Positions 22,101 to 30,604 are shown, counted from the stretch's first letter. The stretch is 64,000 nucleotides of DNA from Norana najaformis (GCA_964023275.1 OZ029917.1:24672505-24736504), one strand, 5' to 3'. The notes: generated from the sequence alone by a model not told the origin. Program-made: numbers and translations.

Positions 22101-23793
22101 CGAATTGTTAATTACTGAATAAGCTCTCATTTAATGCAGAAACATGTAATAAATTCAGAATTCTCTGCCAATATTCAAATATTGTAGAAGTTAAACTAGT
22201 GGGTCATACTATATTTATGTATGATGACAGTCAATGACAGGTTTCTTAATTACAGTGCCAAAGGAATTACGAAAGTAGCCTACTTAATATTCAAAATTAT
22301 TATAAGGTGAAGGTTGTACCATTTTGTCAACCTGACTTAATGGGATCTCAATCGTGATTGTTGACTTGGCAAGATAAGGCATTATGATCACCAATATGGC
22401 CATAGTCGTGATGCTGTAAGCATGATGTTTGTGTAGAACGGTGCACATGTGACCATGGTGTGGCTGAAAATATACAAAGAGGAGCTAATGGTTATAGAAG
22501 TTCATGTTGTTATTAAGCGCACCATCGTGAGGATCTTATTTTCCTAAGATTCTCGACCAAAAACTTATATCTACTGTTAAGCAATATGTTTAAGAGAAAA
22601 CCTGGATATTAGTAGATTAGTTTAGAACATGAAATAGCTCAAATTTCAAAACAAATAAATGCATATATTTTGACAGAAATATGTTTTTATAAAATGAAGA
22701 GCCAATCGTGATTGTAAGTTATGAGGACCTTGATTATCGTTTATACTAATTATTATTATTTATATTACAACAACTATTGCAAACGTTGTTATTTTATTCT
22801 TTCTGGTCATGTGGCTGTAATGGATAACTTTTTACACAGCATGTTGAAAGGTTCGGTTAGGACATACGGGGGGAAAACCGTTGCATCAATGCCTAAGTGT
22901 ATAAGATGACAGATAAGAGATCTAGGACAATGTATTCCCAATAATGGAGGGATCTAATCTGGCAGAAGTGAAGTTAACCTAGAAAATGGCCATTGAGCCA
23001 GTCATCTTTGTTACGGATATTTTACTTATTAGTTTACTCTTCATTCTTTTAGACCTTACTATTAGGTCTCTTGTTGTCAGTCGTTTTTGTGAGCAGTAGC
23101 AGAGGTTGTTAGAAACTGCAGACTGGATGAAGGCACTACTTGGGAGTATCTCTGATCGGTTTCTTTGGTAGAACTGGGCCGGACCAGTATACAGCTAACT
23201 GATTATCATTCTTATAGACGCTATAGTGAAGACTTCTGTTTTTGCAGTACACTTCTTATTATTCTGTGTTGTATGTAAGTTTGAATAAAACTTGTGGTAT
23301 ATTGTGTGTTGTTACTTTTATTCTGTTGTTTATTTAAAGTTCTGTAAAAATTATAGTTTACTGCAATGCCGCTTTATAGAAACAAGGCTTCATTTATGGG
23401 TTCTTCACGTTCAGACTGTCATAATTAGTTGTGAACTTGTATTTGACTTTCTACTGTAATGTTGCCACTGAGTTATTTTGGAGTGATTGTGTATTACAGT
23501 TGTGTCAGTGGTAGTAGTGTATTTGATAAATTTATCATACGTGACCAATTTTACATTTCATGTAGTTGCTGACAGTTTAATAGATACAGATGAACAGTTT
23601 TCTGATTGTTGTGGCCTGTGAACTGTGTTTGTAACGGAGTTGTTTGTGTTGTTGTGTTACAGAAGAAAAGTCCCATGGTGAACTTGTTCCAGGACACCAG
23701 CCCCCTGGATTGGGCAGCAGTTCGTCGCTGAGTGAGTCGAGCTCTGACTCGTCGTCAAGCTCCTCTGACACAAGTGACTCTGAGTCTGCCTGA
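887..23793 (+). CDS. BRD2/fs(1)h-like: BET family bromodomain protein (BRD2/BRD3/BRD4-short, fs(1)h-like), 12 exons
   Basis: BET proteins bind acetyl-lysine on histones and recruit transcription and chromatin factors in the nucleus. Twelve exons join in frame (see exon entries) to about 789 residues, close to the length of vertebrate BRD2/BRD3 and the short form of BRD4. Domains in order: bromodomain 1, about 54-161, with WPF shelf 75-77 and acetyl-lysine Asn134; Ser/Thr/Pro linker, about 162-270; conserved basic motif [13 protein letters not shown] at 274-286; bromodomain 2, about 340-450, with WPF 363-365 and Asn422; acidic [13 protein letters not shown] patch followed by a coiled coil; Lys-rich basic block, about 530-545; ET domain, about 630-705, containing [16 protein letters not shown]; and a Ser-rich tail ending SDTSDSESA. 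The start is ATG 887 because TAG at 881-883 is in frame just upstream. No long-form C-terminal extension was recognised. Oddity: bromodomain 2 has Ser426 where vertebrate BETs have His. Vertebrate BRD2, 3 and 4 cannot be told apart for a single invertebrate copy. Confidence 0.96.
1154..3126 (+). other. BET intron 1
   Basis: Intron of about 1.97 kb with donor GTAAGT and acceptor TTTTAG. A MITE candidate sits at 2354-2849; the short reading frames elsewhere look random. Nothing else was recognised. Confidence 0.85.
2354..2849. mobile_element. Candidate TA-target MITE with imperfect terminal inverted repeats
   Basis: The left end reads CTCTATTTTCCGAGCATTAAG just after a TA (2352-2353). The right end, read on the minus strand, starts CTGTATTTTCCAGACAGTAT and is followed on the plus strand by TA (2850-2851). 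About 15 of 21 terminal bases match. The interior is non-coding, so this would be a decayed non-autonomous element about 496 bp long. Ends of this TATTTTCC style, with ATAAG-type subterminal repeats, are common in animal MITEs. The family is not assigned. Confidence 0.45.
3127..3273 (+). CDS. BET exon; bromodomain 1 core
   Basis: 147 nt, phase 0 at both ends, residues 90-138. It opens [19 protein letters not shown] and contains the acetyl-lysine-binding Asn134 in CYTYNKPGE. The donor is GTAAGT at 3274. Confidence 0.95.
3274..3881 (+). other. BET intron 2
   Basis: Intron of 608 bp with donor GTAAGT and acceptor GGTACAG. AT-rich, with no repeat or RNA structure recognised. Confidence 0.85.
3882..3950 (+). 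CDS. BET exon (69 nt); end of bromodomain 1
   Basis: 23 codons, phase 0 at both ends, coding [17 protein letters not shown] and then ADMPPE. This is the C helix of bromodomain 1 (residues 139-161). The donor GTCTGT at 3951 is weak compared with the GTAAGT donors of the neighbours, so skipping is conceivable, but the exon encodes a required helix. Confidence 0.93.
3951..5727 (+). other. BET intron 3
   Basis: 1.78 kb. From about 4270 there is an inverted pair of CAAGTACTTGAG-like words (about 4281-4345) after TAGGGCTGTGCC, which resembles one end of a hAT element, but no partner end was found. A LINE tail lies at 5255-5525. Confidence 0.75.
5255..5525 (+). mobile_element. LINE 3' end (CR1/L2-like), truncated
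   Basis: An imperfect frame gives the typical end of a CR1/L2-type ORF2: a W-N-x-L-P motif, a leucine-rich stretch, then LKTYLF. It is followed by CGCTTTATAAAT and a TTACGATTATGATTA tail. Only the last part is present and frames shift, so it is dead and 5'-truncated. Confidence 0.6.
5728..6060 (+). CDS. BET exon; Ser/Thr/Pro-rich linker between the bromodomains
   Basis: 111 codons, phase 0 at both ends, residues 162-272, from [15 protein letters not shown] to PPSQPTK. Low complexity and rich in S, T, P and N, as in the linker of other BET proteins. Acceptor TTTGTAG, donor GTAAGG at 6061. Confidence 0.93.
6061..7396 (+). other. BET intron 4
   Basis: 1.34 kb. It contains TAGGCCAGTCTAGACCAG at about 6847, part of a small inverted repeat, and a degenerate CTGACTGA-type simple repeat at 7130-7285. 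The acceptor is taken as ATCCAG at 7391-7396, with a weak pyrimidine tract. The open frame continues upstream to about 7346, so a slightly longer exon cannot be excluded. Confidence 0.7.
7130..7285 (+). repeat. Degenerate CTGACTGA simple repeat
   Basis: Words such as CTGACTTACT, CTGACTGACTTG, ACTGACAGG and ACTGACATA recur about every 8-20 bp. It ends about 110 bp before the next BET exon. Confidence 0.55.
7397..7657 (+). CDS. BET exon; conserved basic motif and start of bromodomain 2
   Basis: 87 codons, residues 273-359, phase 0 at both ends. It opens [15 protein letters not shown], a motif shared by all BET proteins that works as a nuclear localisation and interaction patch. It ends [14 protein letters not shown], the A helix of bromodomain 2. 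The donor is GTAAAG at 7658. Confidence 0.93.
7721..9933. mobile_element. Candidate DNA element bounded by TTACCATATTTTCACACA inverted repeats
   Basis: The left end, TTACCATATTTTCACACA, is mirrored on the other strand by TGTGTGAAAATATGGTAA at 9916-9933. The subterminal word ATAACCCACACAC followed by ATAACCTGCA occurs at 7757-7783 and again at 9842-9867. No transposase frame is visible, so it could be one non-autonomous element or two separate short copies in opposite orientation. Confidence 0.4.
7818..8317. mobile_element. hAT-type MITE, 500 bp, with 8-bp target duplication
   Basis: The terminal inverted repeats are TAGAGGCCAACTGAAA on the left and, on the opposite strand, TAGAGGCCGACCGAAA on the right: 14 of 16 bases match. 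Flanks are CACAGGTG (7810-7817) and CACATGTG (8318-8325), an 8-bp target duplication with one mismatch, the signature of hAT elements. Inside, TTTCGG and CCGAAAG words are repeated many times in both orientations towards each end. Non-coding; mobilised in trans if at all. Confidence 0.85.
10368..10469 (+). CDS. BET exon; bromodomain 2 ZA loop
   Basis: 34 codons, residues 360-393: [16 protein letters not shown], then [18 protein letters not shown]. It carries the WPF shelf (363-365). Phase 0 at both ends; donor GTACTG at 10470. Confidence 0.95.
11893..12132 (+). mobile_element. tRNA-derived SINE, family C (diverged copy)
   Basis: It has a tRNA-like head with an A-box-like GTTAGTTAGCCTG and a B-box-like GAGTTCAGATCC. 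The 3' body, from GTGGCAAGTGAGAAA to GCTAAGAATATGAAGTTACT, aligns with the copies at 34165-34388, 59208-59400 and 61352-61615. Confidence 0.65.
12743..12952 (+). mobile_element. tRNA-derived SINE, family A, with perfect 19-bp target duplication
   Basis: The head has an A box (TGGTGTAATGG, about 12750) and a B box (GGTTCGAATC, 12792-12801). The tRNA-unrelated body starts ACCTTGGACAAGTTGCTCAC and ends in an (ATC)n tail. The 19-bp word CATCATCCTTTCTTGTGGG is present unchanged at 12724-12742 and 12953-12971. A perfect duplication of this length means a recent insertion by LINE machinery. This is not a functional tRNA gene, because the cloverleaf is degenerate. Confidence 0.85.
13059..13187 (+). 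CDS. BET exon; bromodomain 2 core with acetyl-lysine Asn
   Basis: 43 codons, residues 394-436: [20 protein letters not shown], then [18 protein letters not shown] and ARKLQ. Asn422 is the acetyl-lysine-binding residue. Ser426 sits where vertebrate BET bromodomain 2 has His (His437 in BRD4). Phase 0 at both ends; donor GTAAGT at 13188. Confidence 0.95.
13965..14696. mobile_element. Tigger/pogo-like (Tc1/mariner) MITE with TA target duplication
   Basis: The left end is CAGTGCAGTCCCATTTAC after TA (13963-13964). The right end, read on the minus strand, is CAGTAGAGTCCCGCTTAC, followed on the plus strand by TA (14697-14698). 14 of 18 terminal bases match, and the CAGT start with a TA target is typical of pogo/Tigger elements. 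The subterminal AAGCGGG words near the right end fit too. There is no transposase frame; length is 732 bp. Confidence 0.7.
14686..14745 (+). repeat. Perfect 30-bp tandem duplication across the MITE end
   Basis: The unit runs GGACTCTACTG, then TAATTCAATCCAACTGGAT. Copies at 14686-14715 and 14716-14745 are identical. The unit includes the last 11 bases of the MITE plus 19 bases of flank. Confidence 0.9.
15287..15735 (+). mobile_element. LINE 3' end (CR1/L2-like ORF2 C-terminus)
   Basis: An open frame of about 109 codons starting near 15287 carries the hallmark tail: [18 protein letters not shown], then [14 protein letters not shown], and [12 protein letters not shown], the end of the reverse-transcriptase thumb region of CR1/L2-like LINEs. 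It is followed by GAGGCGCTTTATAAAT and an ATTACAGTTACA tail. 5'-truncated. GC content is above that of the surrounding intron. Confidence 0.85.
16230..16445 (+). CDS. BET exon; end of bromodomain 2, acidic patch and coiled coil
   Basis: 72 codons, residues 437-508: [13 protein letters not shown] closes bromodomain 2. An Ala/Thr/Pro linker follows, then [13 protein letters not shown] and [12 protein letters not shown], the start of the conserved coiled-coil motif B. Phase 0 at both ends; donor GTAGCT at 16446 is weaker than consensus. Confidence 0.94.
16446..17512 (+). other. BET intron 8
   Basis: 1.07 kb, about half of it a LINE remnant (16805-17345). Acceptor TTGCTTAG. Confidence 0.85.
16805..17345 (+). 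mobile_element. LINE 3' end (CR1/L2-like ORF2), decayed
   Basis: The frame from about 16840 reads [19 protein letters not shown], then [15 protein letters not shown] and [18 protein letters not shown], classic reverse-transcriptase C-terminal motifs. A stop follows, and homology resumes in another frame with [11 protein letters not shown]. Dead and 5'-truncated; a different family from the copy at 15287. Confidence 0.85.
17513..17930 (+). CDS. BET exon; coiled coil, Lys-rich block, start of ET domain
   Basis: 139 codons plus one base, residues 509-647. [20 protein letters not shown] completes the coiled coil used for BET dimerisation. [18 protein letters not shown] is the basic interaction block. 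A Pro/Thr/Lys linker follows, then [18 protein letters not shown], which opens the ET domain. Ends in phase 1 at CCAG before GTCGGA (17931). Confidence 0.95.
17931..18525 (+). other. BET intron 9
   Basis: 595 bp, AT-rich, phase 1. Nothing recognised. Acceptor AATTAG. Confidence 0.85.
18526..18696 (+). CDS. BET exon; ET domain
   Basis: Phase 1 to phase 1. With the previous base it codes [18 protein letters not shown], then [17 protein letters not shown] and [16 protein letters not shown]. The ET domain binds effectors that carry short basic-hydrophobic peptides. The EIEID acidic loop is intact. Donor GTAAGG at 18697. Confidence 0.96.
18697..19359 (+). other. BET intron 10
   Basis: 663 bp. 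A tRNA-derived SINE in minus orientation lies at 19050-19200. Acceptor CAATTGCAG. Confidence 0.85.
19050..19200 (-). mobile_element. tRNA-derived SINE, minus strand
   Basis: Read on the minus strand: GGGCGGTGTGGTGCCAAGTG, with an A-box-like segment, then a B box GGTTCGAATCC (rc of 19135-19145). The copy ends about 160 bp before the next BET exon. It is not a tRNA gene, as its stems do not pair. Confidence 0.6.
19360..19485 (+). CDS. BET exon; basic linker after ET
   Basis: Phase 1 to phase 1. It codes [20 protein letters not shown], then [20 protein letters not shown] and KK, a charged linker between the ET domain and the C-terminal tail as in BRD2/BRD3. Donor GTACAC at 19486. Confidence 0.9.
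19486..23662 (+). other. BET intron 11, the longest (4.2 kb)
   Basis: AT-rich. It contains a LINE tail at 20755-20990. From 21300 to 23600 only AT-rich sequence with no repeat family was recognised. Acceptor TGTTGTGTTACAG. Confidence 0.8.
20755..20990 (+). mobile_element. LINE ORF2 C-terminal tail with (TGACA)n end
   Basis: The frame at 20771-20968 codes [20 protein letters not shown], then MAWTGLSG and [11 protein letters not shown]. This R-R-G-R-P-R...W-I-D...W-T-G-L pattern is the usual end of one class of animal non-LTR retrotransposon. It ends in GTGACATGACATGACATT, a microsatellite-type 3' tail. Confidence 0.75.
23663..23793 (+). CDS. BET last coding exon; Ser-rich acidic C-terminus
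   Basis: Phase 1 start. It codes [18 protein letters not shown] and then a run of Ser broken by Asp and Glu, ending SDTSDSESA before TGA (23791-23793). BRD2/BRD3-type proteins end in a similar Ser/Asp/Glu tail rich in CK2-like sites. This indicates the short BET isoform. Confidence 0.92.
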
Positions 23794-26045
23794 ATCTCTC
23801 TTGCTGCCGGATTGGACTGCGCTCGCTGATTGTACTCAGACTAATGAGCATTTCGAACTCTGGTGGTGAATCTATTCAGAACCAAGTATCTGTTTGGAGT
23901 AAATCCAAGTTGGATCAGAATAGGTCAGAATGGATCTGAATGGGTTAGGAAGAGATTTGTCTAGGTCGGAAGGGATTGCAGTGGATCTGAGTGGGATAGT
24001 AAAATGTAGCTGTTGATCCGTTCAGGTCATCGTGGATTAGGAACAGGTCTGGTAGATTGAAATGAAGGGTGTTACTGCTTCTATATTGGTTGGGTTACAA
24101 AGAGATTTTGAGCATAGTGAATTGCTTGTAATCTGAAGAGGCATAACGATGTTCCATACCTTCGTAGAAGCTGAATCTGAATGATCAAGAAGGATAGCTA
24201 AAGCAGTTTGGACCAGATTGAAGCCTATTGGAAAGTAGTGGATAACTGTTTAGAAACTTGCATATCATTTTGATAAAGTGAGGTTCAACTTGTGAGTAGT
24301 TCTGGATTTATGCCAAGTATTCTGTCCTTGTTCAGATCCATTCTTCTGTCAGTCTGTGTGAAGATATATTCAGATCCATTTCAGAATGTTGTGTGCGATT
24401 TTATGGAATTACCAAATAATTCAGATGCATTCTCACTGACCAAACGAATGCACTTGAAGCTTTGCCATTTAACGAGTTACTCGATTATTCGGAGCTATTC
24501 TTTACTTTAGTTATCAGACAAATTTGCTTGGTATTAAGTCAGTTGTGCTGATCTTTTTTTAACAATCATTATTATTAGACTTTTGTGGTTGATCATGGAC
24601 AGAAAATTGCTGTGGCAATGGCATTCTACCAGTTATCTTCATATTTTATTACTGTTTTTGCTCTGGATTTCTGTGTTGTCAATAATAAAAAATACACAGT
24701 TTCACAGATCTGTGACCAGAGGAGATTTTCAGACCAGTTGCCATCTGCAGACCACCACTTTGAGAGCCACTTGCTTTGTGCACAAATATTTGACATTTCC
24801 ATCTCCAACTGTGGGTTGTTGCATGCTACATTTCAGTTGTCAAAGTATGATGGCAATAGTGTGTATAGAACCTATTCGGTGATGGTCTGTGCATGCTTTA
24901 AGATGCAACTTGGCCTTAAGGTCTGATTTGTCAGCTGCTGTTTTGTAGATATTTGTACATGTTTTAGAATCATTACCATTTGTCTTATTGATGAAAGAAA
25001 AAGACTTGCTGAAATTTGACAAGATCAGTGGTTACCTGTCAGCTGTTGGTCATAGCTCGGTTGGTCCATCTTTTAAGCCAGACAGTGGCCCTAGAAGTTA
25101 GATTTAATTGTTACTATTTATTCTTGGTGTTTGGTCGAGCAAAATTTCCGGCCATAAATGCAGCGTCTGTCTTGTTTAGAATCCTGTCTTGGTTATCTTA
25201 TGGTTGTAAAATCGCCAGAATGCATTTCTGTGAACATCTGTAACAGAGGAGTTGCTTGTGCACCTGTGTCTGATGATATGTGAATGTGTCTGATTTTTGG
25301 AGTGTGTGGACAAAAATAGTGTTGCTGATACATGGCTTGCATTGTTATGTTCAGTTTTTTCCTGTTTATTTCTTAAATGGAGAATTTCAGTGTTCTGGAC
25401 TCTTGCCTAAAAAGTCTTGACTCACTGAGCCAGAATTTTTAAACCTCTGGTATAAGAAGTTGTAGTTTCTATGATGGGGAAATTCAAGGGTTGGAGTTCT
25501 GCATGTATAGCAATGCATCAGAATCCATTAATGACATACTTTGTTCGGTTTTGATATTTCTTATCTTCTATTTTGATTCAAGTACCTAAACTTAATTATG
25601 TAAATCATGTTCACAGTGGAATAATAATTTTGAATTACCTGCTTTTAAGTGCTTGGTAGAAATTTTACTGCTGATAGATAGATCTAAGTTAGTGCATCTT
25701 ATTTTTAGACTCATTTGATGAGTGTTTGTGTAAGATGTTTGTAAAATATTTGTAAACTGCAATTTTTGAGCATTGGATGGTGACGGCAGGAGAGAAGATT
25801 GCAATGAAACAGAATGATTCTAACCAAACTGGGTTAACTTGGATAAACCAGAGTTTTAATAGCCATTCAGCAGTTTTAGTTTTTTAATCTGTTGCTCATT
25901 TAGTTAACTATTTCAAGGAAACAGAAAACAGGTCTTTGTTTGTCTGGTTAATTTTCCCAAGCTGCTTTTTGTGAAGTCTTTGTTATTTCATAAAAGTCAT
26001 GGAGCTTGTTAACAGTTTTGTTGTTGGACTGGTCAGATATAAAAG
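23794..26045 (+). other. BET 3' UTR and flank, no other gene
   Basis: No further exon with BET long-form similarity was recognised. GGATCTGAATGGG-like words repeat loosely at 23915-24030. AATAAA at about 24684 is a possible poly(A) signal roughly 0.9 kb past the stop. The sequence stays T/G-rich like the introns. The two overlapping frames at 24583-24926 look random. Confidence 0.5.
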
Positions 26046-26285
26046 TAAAACTAACTTTGTGAGTTCCATGTGGGGAGGTGCTCATTTCCTGACTTTTGGC
26101 CCTTTAGAAGGCAATAGTTGAATGCCAAGGTTCTGGATGTGGGGCTAGTGCATAATACGACTTGCTGTGTGCACATAGAAACAAGTGTGCTTGACAGCTT
26201 GTCCAGGGTTGTTACACAAAATCCACTTGCCAGGCTCGAATGTGCAATCTTTCGATTAACGTGCACTACCAAGGTTTTAATACAG
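26046..26285 (-). mobile_element. SINE family B, minus strand, diverged
   Basis: Read on the minus strand, TAACAACCCTGGACAAGCTG, TAGCCCCACATCCAGAACC and AAAGGGCCAAAAGTCAGG follow the same order as the copy at 35104-35395 (ACGACCCTGGGCAAGTTG, TGGCCCCGTGTCCAGGACC, AAGGGCCAAGAAAAGG). Older than that copy. Confidence 0.7.
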
Positions 26286-26992
26286 GCTTAACACCAGTAA
26301 AAACCTGCTTTGTGTTTGTAAAACTGATGTTTTAAAGCTGGTCTTAAACTCATTAGGAATTATTAGCTGGTGCATGTTCGGAGAGGCAAACATAGTTTTG
26401 CCAGATAAATTATTGATATTTCGAATCATGTTCCTGGGAACAGTTGTGTTACAATTATTTGAATGTGAGATAAAAGGAATTTTTTATTGTGTGCATTGGT
26501 CCTGGTCAAAATATATTTTAAAAAATTAAGGATTTTCTTAGATGTTTGGGTTTTGTGTATGTTTGCCCTAACATGTCATGCAATTTTTGTGAGTTGGTTT
26601 TATGATGACAGCTGGCTTATGTTGGCAGGATGAAACAGAATTAGAACAGCTCCGTGAAAACATTTTTTAAAGTTTAATTCTTATCCCTTTCTCCAAGGGT
26701 GTACTGATAGGAGAGGACCATTGCTTCTCTCGATTGATTCAGCCATAGGTCACCAGAGGCTAAGCAAAAAGTTGGCAATAGGTTTGTCCCACTTAACAAA
26801 GCGGAGGGTCTTGCTTACCTTCGGAGACATCACTTAATAGAACATTCGGTCTTCGTCTGTCATCACCAGGGGCCCGAATTAGCTGGTCTATGCGTGTTTG
26901 TTGTTTTTCTTATCCAGCTGATTTCTGGGTCAGAATGAGACAGGTGACATCTCGACTTGCACCCTGAGGTTGATTTTTATGAGAAGGTTGCT

Positions 26993-27137
26993 CAGCCAGA
27001 CCATGTTGGCTCATTGGTTAGGTTCTCCAGTTGTCGTGTGGAGGGTTTGGGTTTGAGCTTCCTCTGACAGCCTCATCAGTTCTTGCCTTGTGCAATATAG
27101 ATAATGGTGCTATATAAATTTAAGAAAATAAACGAGA
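26993..27137 (+). mobile_element. tRNA-derived SINE-like element
   Basis: An A-box-like TGGCTCATTGGTTAGGT is followed about 35 bp later by a B-box-like GGGTTTGAGCTTCC and an AT-rich end (GCTATATAAATTTAAGAAAA). Family not matched to the others. Confidence 0.5.
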
Positions 27138-27956
27138 CCTGAGTCAATGCCTTGCTAGATGATGTGTTTCTAAAGATATGGGACCTCTGCGTGCAAATGT
27201 CGTCATGGGTCTAACCCTGGTGACCTCTCTTGTCTGCTTTTTTTGGCAGTGGATAGTCAGGCTTTATTCAGTTCTTGCCATTCTGGCTTTTGGGTGACTT
27301 GTTTTTATGACTAAACAAAATTGTCCAAATTGTGTTTCTTTCAATATAGATTGAAACCTGTTACACTGAGGGAAAATGAACTCTTAGGGCAGGAGTTGTT
27401 GTGAAGAGCCATACAGTTGAGACATTTACACAGCAGTTTAGATTTATTAGAATATGCAGTAGTGACAGTGGATCTTCAGTTGTTAGATCGCAGCGAATGC
27501 CCTACTTGTTATCATGTTGCAGCACCAGTGGTCAACCAGATGTGCATCTGAACATAGAGAATTGGACTAATGTGGTGTGTTGATTAAGGATGCTATTAAC
27601 TTATCAACCTTTATGATTAAGTTACCAACGCTATAGAAGCTTAGAAGATAATCGAGGATAAAGAAACTAGAGATGATTTAGTATGTGAATTATTTTGCTT
27701 GAACATCTTTTATTACCTATTGGTAACAGGATTTTAAAATTATTTAAAATGTGAGAAATGGTTTTATGTACGTACACATAGCACCTTGTGGGGTTCGAAG
27801 TTTGTGCAGTGGATTTAACTTGACATAATATGTGCATAAGATGCTGATAGACGGCGTTGCTATGGCACAGTTGAACAAAGCAATATACAGTATGTCAATT
27901 TCACATACTGAACTTAGTATGCACTGTTCTTGTCAAATGCTGATGTTTTATTATTA

Positions 27957-28133
27957 TTACTGCACTTATTAAGAGCTATTATCTAACGACTAAGCATCAG
28001 TCGATAGCACTGAGCAATTGTGAGTGAAGTACTTGCTCATTGTCCCTGCACATTAGCTGTTGTGTTAGAGGCTCGAACCCATACTCTCAGCGTTACAAGC
28101 CAAGCACTTGAACCAACTGGCCACCATGCCCCG
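27957..28133 (-). mobile_element. tRNA-derived SINE, family E, minus strand
   Basis: On the minus strand the head reads GGCATGGTGGCCAGTTGG (A box) and GGGTTCGAGCCTC (B box). The body ends TATCGACTGATGCTTAGTCG. The same body is seen at 34812-34946 and as fragments at 42283-42330 and 46118-46160. Confidence 0.7.
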
Positions 28134-29850
28134 TTTTAGCCACCATTCCACCTAGAAGTGAGAAAGGGTTATACATTATGCTGTGTCTTTCCATCTATAG
28201 CTGCCTCACAGCATTCGTTATGCTGGGTTCTGATCCTTGTGTGGCATGAAATTGGCCGTCTGTTGCAGACGCAGGCAGGCAACCTAATACGTATGGAAAA
28301 ATTGGGTGGCTGTGCCCAAGCCAACAGACTGACAAGACCTCAACCTTACCTTCTGCATGTTCTGTTGGGAAATACGTGTTTACGTTTTGCGATGTATAAA
28401 AGGTACCCCCATGTTTTAAGTGGAGGTAAGAGTGTGATGCACGTGTGCTGTTGTCAGCAGTTCGGTTTTAAAAACTATCACTGTGACCTACCACCAGACA
28501 CTTAGTTGACTGCCATAAAAAACCTCTGTAAGCTACAGTGGCTTTCTTTATTACTAGGCAATTGATGTGCATGAGCTGATGTGATCATGTACAGGTTTTT
28601 GCCATTTGTTTCTTGTTGGTTCATGCACCTATTCTAATGGTTGAAAGTTTTTTTTATAATTAAACACACATGTCAGCCTGTTGACAGTGCATGCCAACAC
28701 GTGTCCACAATCTTGGCCTGGAACCCAAGTACATAGACAAATTTACGTACTAGAACTGATTTGCCGACATGTTTGTAATAATCGGTAGGTTACAGCTGTT
28801 CTGAATTGCAGGTTCATTAGGGTCAGACACTTGACTGGTTTCATTACAAACAATCTGTAATGGACCAAAGACATAACCGCCTGGTTGGGAGAGAGACGAA
28901 GAAAAAGGGTAGAACGAGGGAGGGGTGATCTAAATCAGGCAGTTGTTGCTGACTTTAGCATGCTATATACCTGTAGGTGTTGATGGAAATTTTTTTTAAA
29001 TCTGATCGTGTTAGACGGGGGTGATGATGGGTCTTTGCCGGCTGCTGCCTCTGCTGCTGCTGCTGCATTTACGATAGAAGCCCTAAGCCTTGATGAATTA
29101 TCATAGATGATGCGTGGACAACTGGGTTTGCCGTCGAGTAAAGGACTGTTTTGAGCGGGCAATAAACAAATGGTTTTAAAGATTCTGGGCCTATGATTTA
29201 TTTGTTTTATACTCTCAAAGTAAATGTCCTCCACTCAAATTCTTCACAGAGTCCTACTTCAGTGGCGGACCCAGGATTGCGTGCGTGAGGGAGCAAGGGC
29301 ACATCCAGAGGGGCGCGACAGTATGGCAGTCCATCATGCAAGGGTCTGGTCTGAGGGGCGCTGGGGAACCGCCCCCACGCATATAGCTAAAACGCCAATG
29401 GCCCGTGTCTTGACACGCTATCGATTGATACTTCGCATCTTAAGACTGACACCGTTCCAGTCATTTGTACTGTCCTCCAACACCATGGCTCTGCAGACGG
29501 CCTTACGCTCGTTGATAAGTACCATTCATTCTCCGTGTGGTCGACAGTGAGGCATTTATGCAGTTGTTTCACGCTAATCAGACAGCTGATTGGCTGCTCT
29601 GTTACCAGCTATTTATAGGTATTTATTGGCTGTTTATTTTATGCTATTTACTTACGTTTTACCCAACCATATTGTGATGACATGTATGTTTTATCCACAC
29701 GTGGATTCCGTCGGTGCATTTAGCTTAGCAGCTTGCCCAGTTCTTGTTGTTCACTCTGGGAGAATATGGATTGATCTGGATTTAATGTAATGTAATGTAA
29801 TGACCCTGATGTAATTTGATGTCCCTAATTCGTCTTTATTTTGGGAATGT
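28134..29850. other. Intergenic, no gene supported
   Basis: A GCTGCTGCTGCTGCTGCA run lies at about 29050, CAGTGGCGGACCCAGGA (possible single end of a DNA transposon) at about 29258, and an (ATGTA)n tail at 29784-29806. The open frames are short and unconvincing. Confidence 0.5.
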
Positions 29851-29854
29851 GTTG

Positions 29855-29975
29855 AGGATTTTTCTACCTTGGTCCAAGCTATCAAGAGGCTAGACTTGTT
29901 CTTTGCATCTGTGAATAAGCTGGGTCCCACGACTTAGCTTCTTTGGGCGCCGTACAAAACTCGAGTTTACGATTA
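29855..29975 (+). mobile_element. LINE 3' UTR fragment, TTACGA-tail family
   Basis: CTGTGAATAAGCTGGGTCCC, CTTAGCTTCTTTGGGCGCC and a tail ACTCGAGTTTACGATTACG match the ends of the copies at 37355, 48905, 56505 and 60213. Confidence 0.75.
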
Positions 29976-30604
29976 CGATTGTCTTTCAACGAACACAAAT
30001 CGTTTACTACTGAACTTCGGCCAGGAACAAAATGTCTATACACTGTCAACTATATACATTATACACACCGAAGATTTCTCAGTCCGTCCAGAGATAAACA
30101 ACTGGCCTCTGTTCTCTCCTTTCAAGGCTGGGAGCTGAACCTCCAACCTGGCCGTGAAGTAAACACCCCTTTATACCCCAGATACGCGTCTCTAACCCCA
30201 GTAGTTCGACGCGTGCGCTGGTCAATTTGCTTTTAAAACGCAGTCTGTAGACCTATAAATAGCTATGCGCTTCGGCGGATCTAGGGGTCATGACCCCATC
30301 GTCTGCCGTTTGGGGATGGACGACTCGAACTAGGGATAGACTACAACGCGATGCAAGGAAAATACCACAACTGACGAATTTTGCGGTTCCATTCATTTCA
30401 CAAAATACATGTACACTTGTAGACGCTGTCTCTCCATCTCAGTATATTTGCTCTAGAGCAAACATCATGTGTGGATATATTACATTACCTAGCCAGTTAA
30501 GTCAGTTTCGCCAATGTTGACCCTCAATATATAGTGGCATTCTGCATTATACTAGTTCTTGCTTGTGCGTTATGAGTAAATCGCGAGGCACAACGCAGCT
30601 TTTC

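Noticed and set aside
24583-24926. Overlapping plus-strand frames after the BET gene, considered as an extra exon
   Set aside because: Two frames of similar length overlap with no homology to BET long forms and no clear acceptor.
29258-29390. CAGTGGCGGACCCAGGA, like the tip of a DNA transposon
   Set aside because: No mirrored end could be found within several kilobases. CGGCGGATCTAGGGG at about 30273 is too different.
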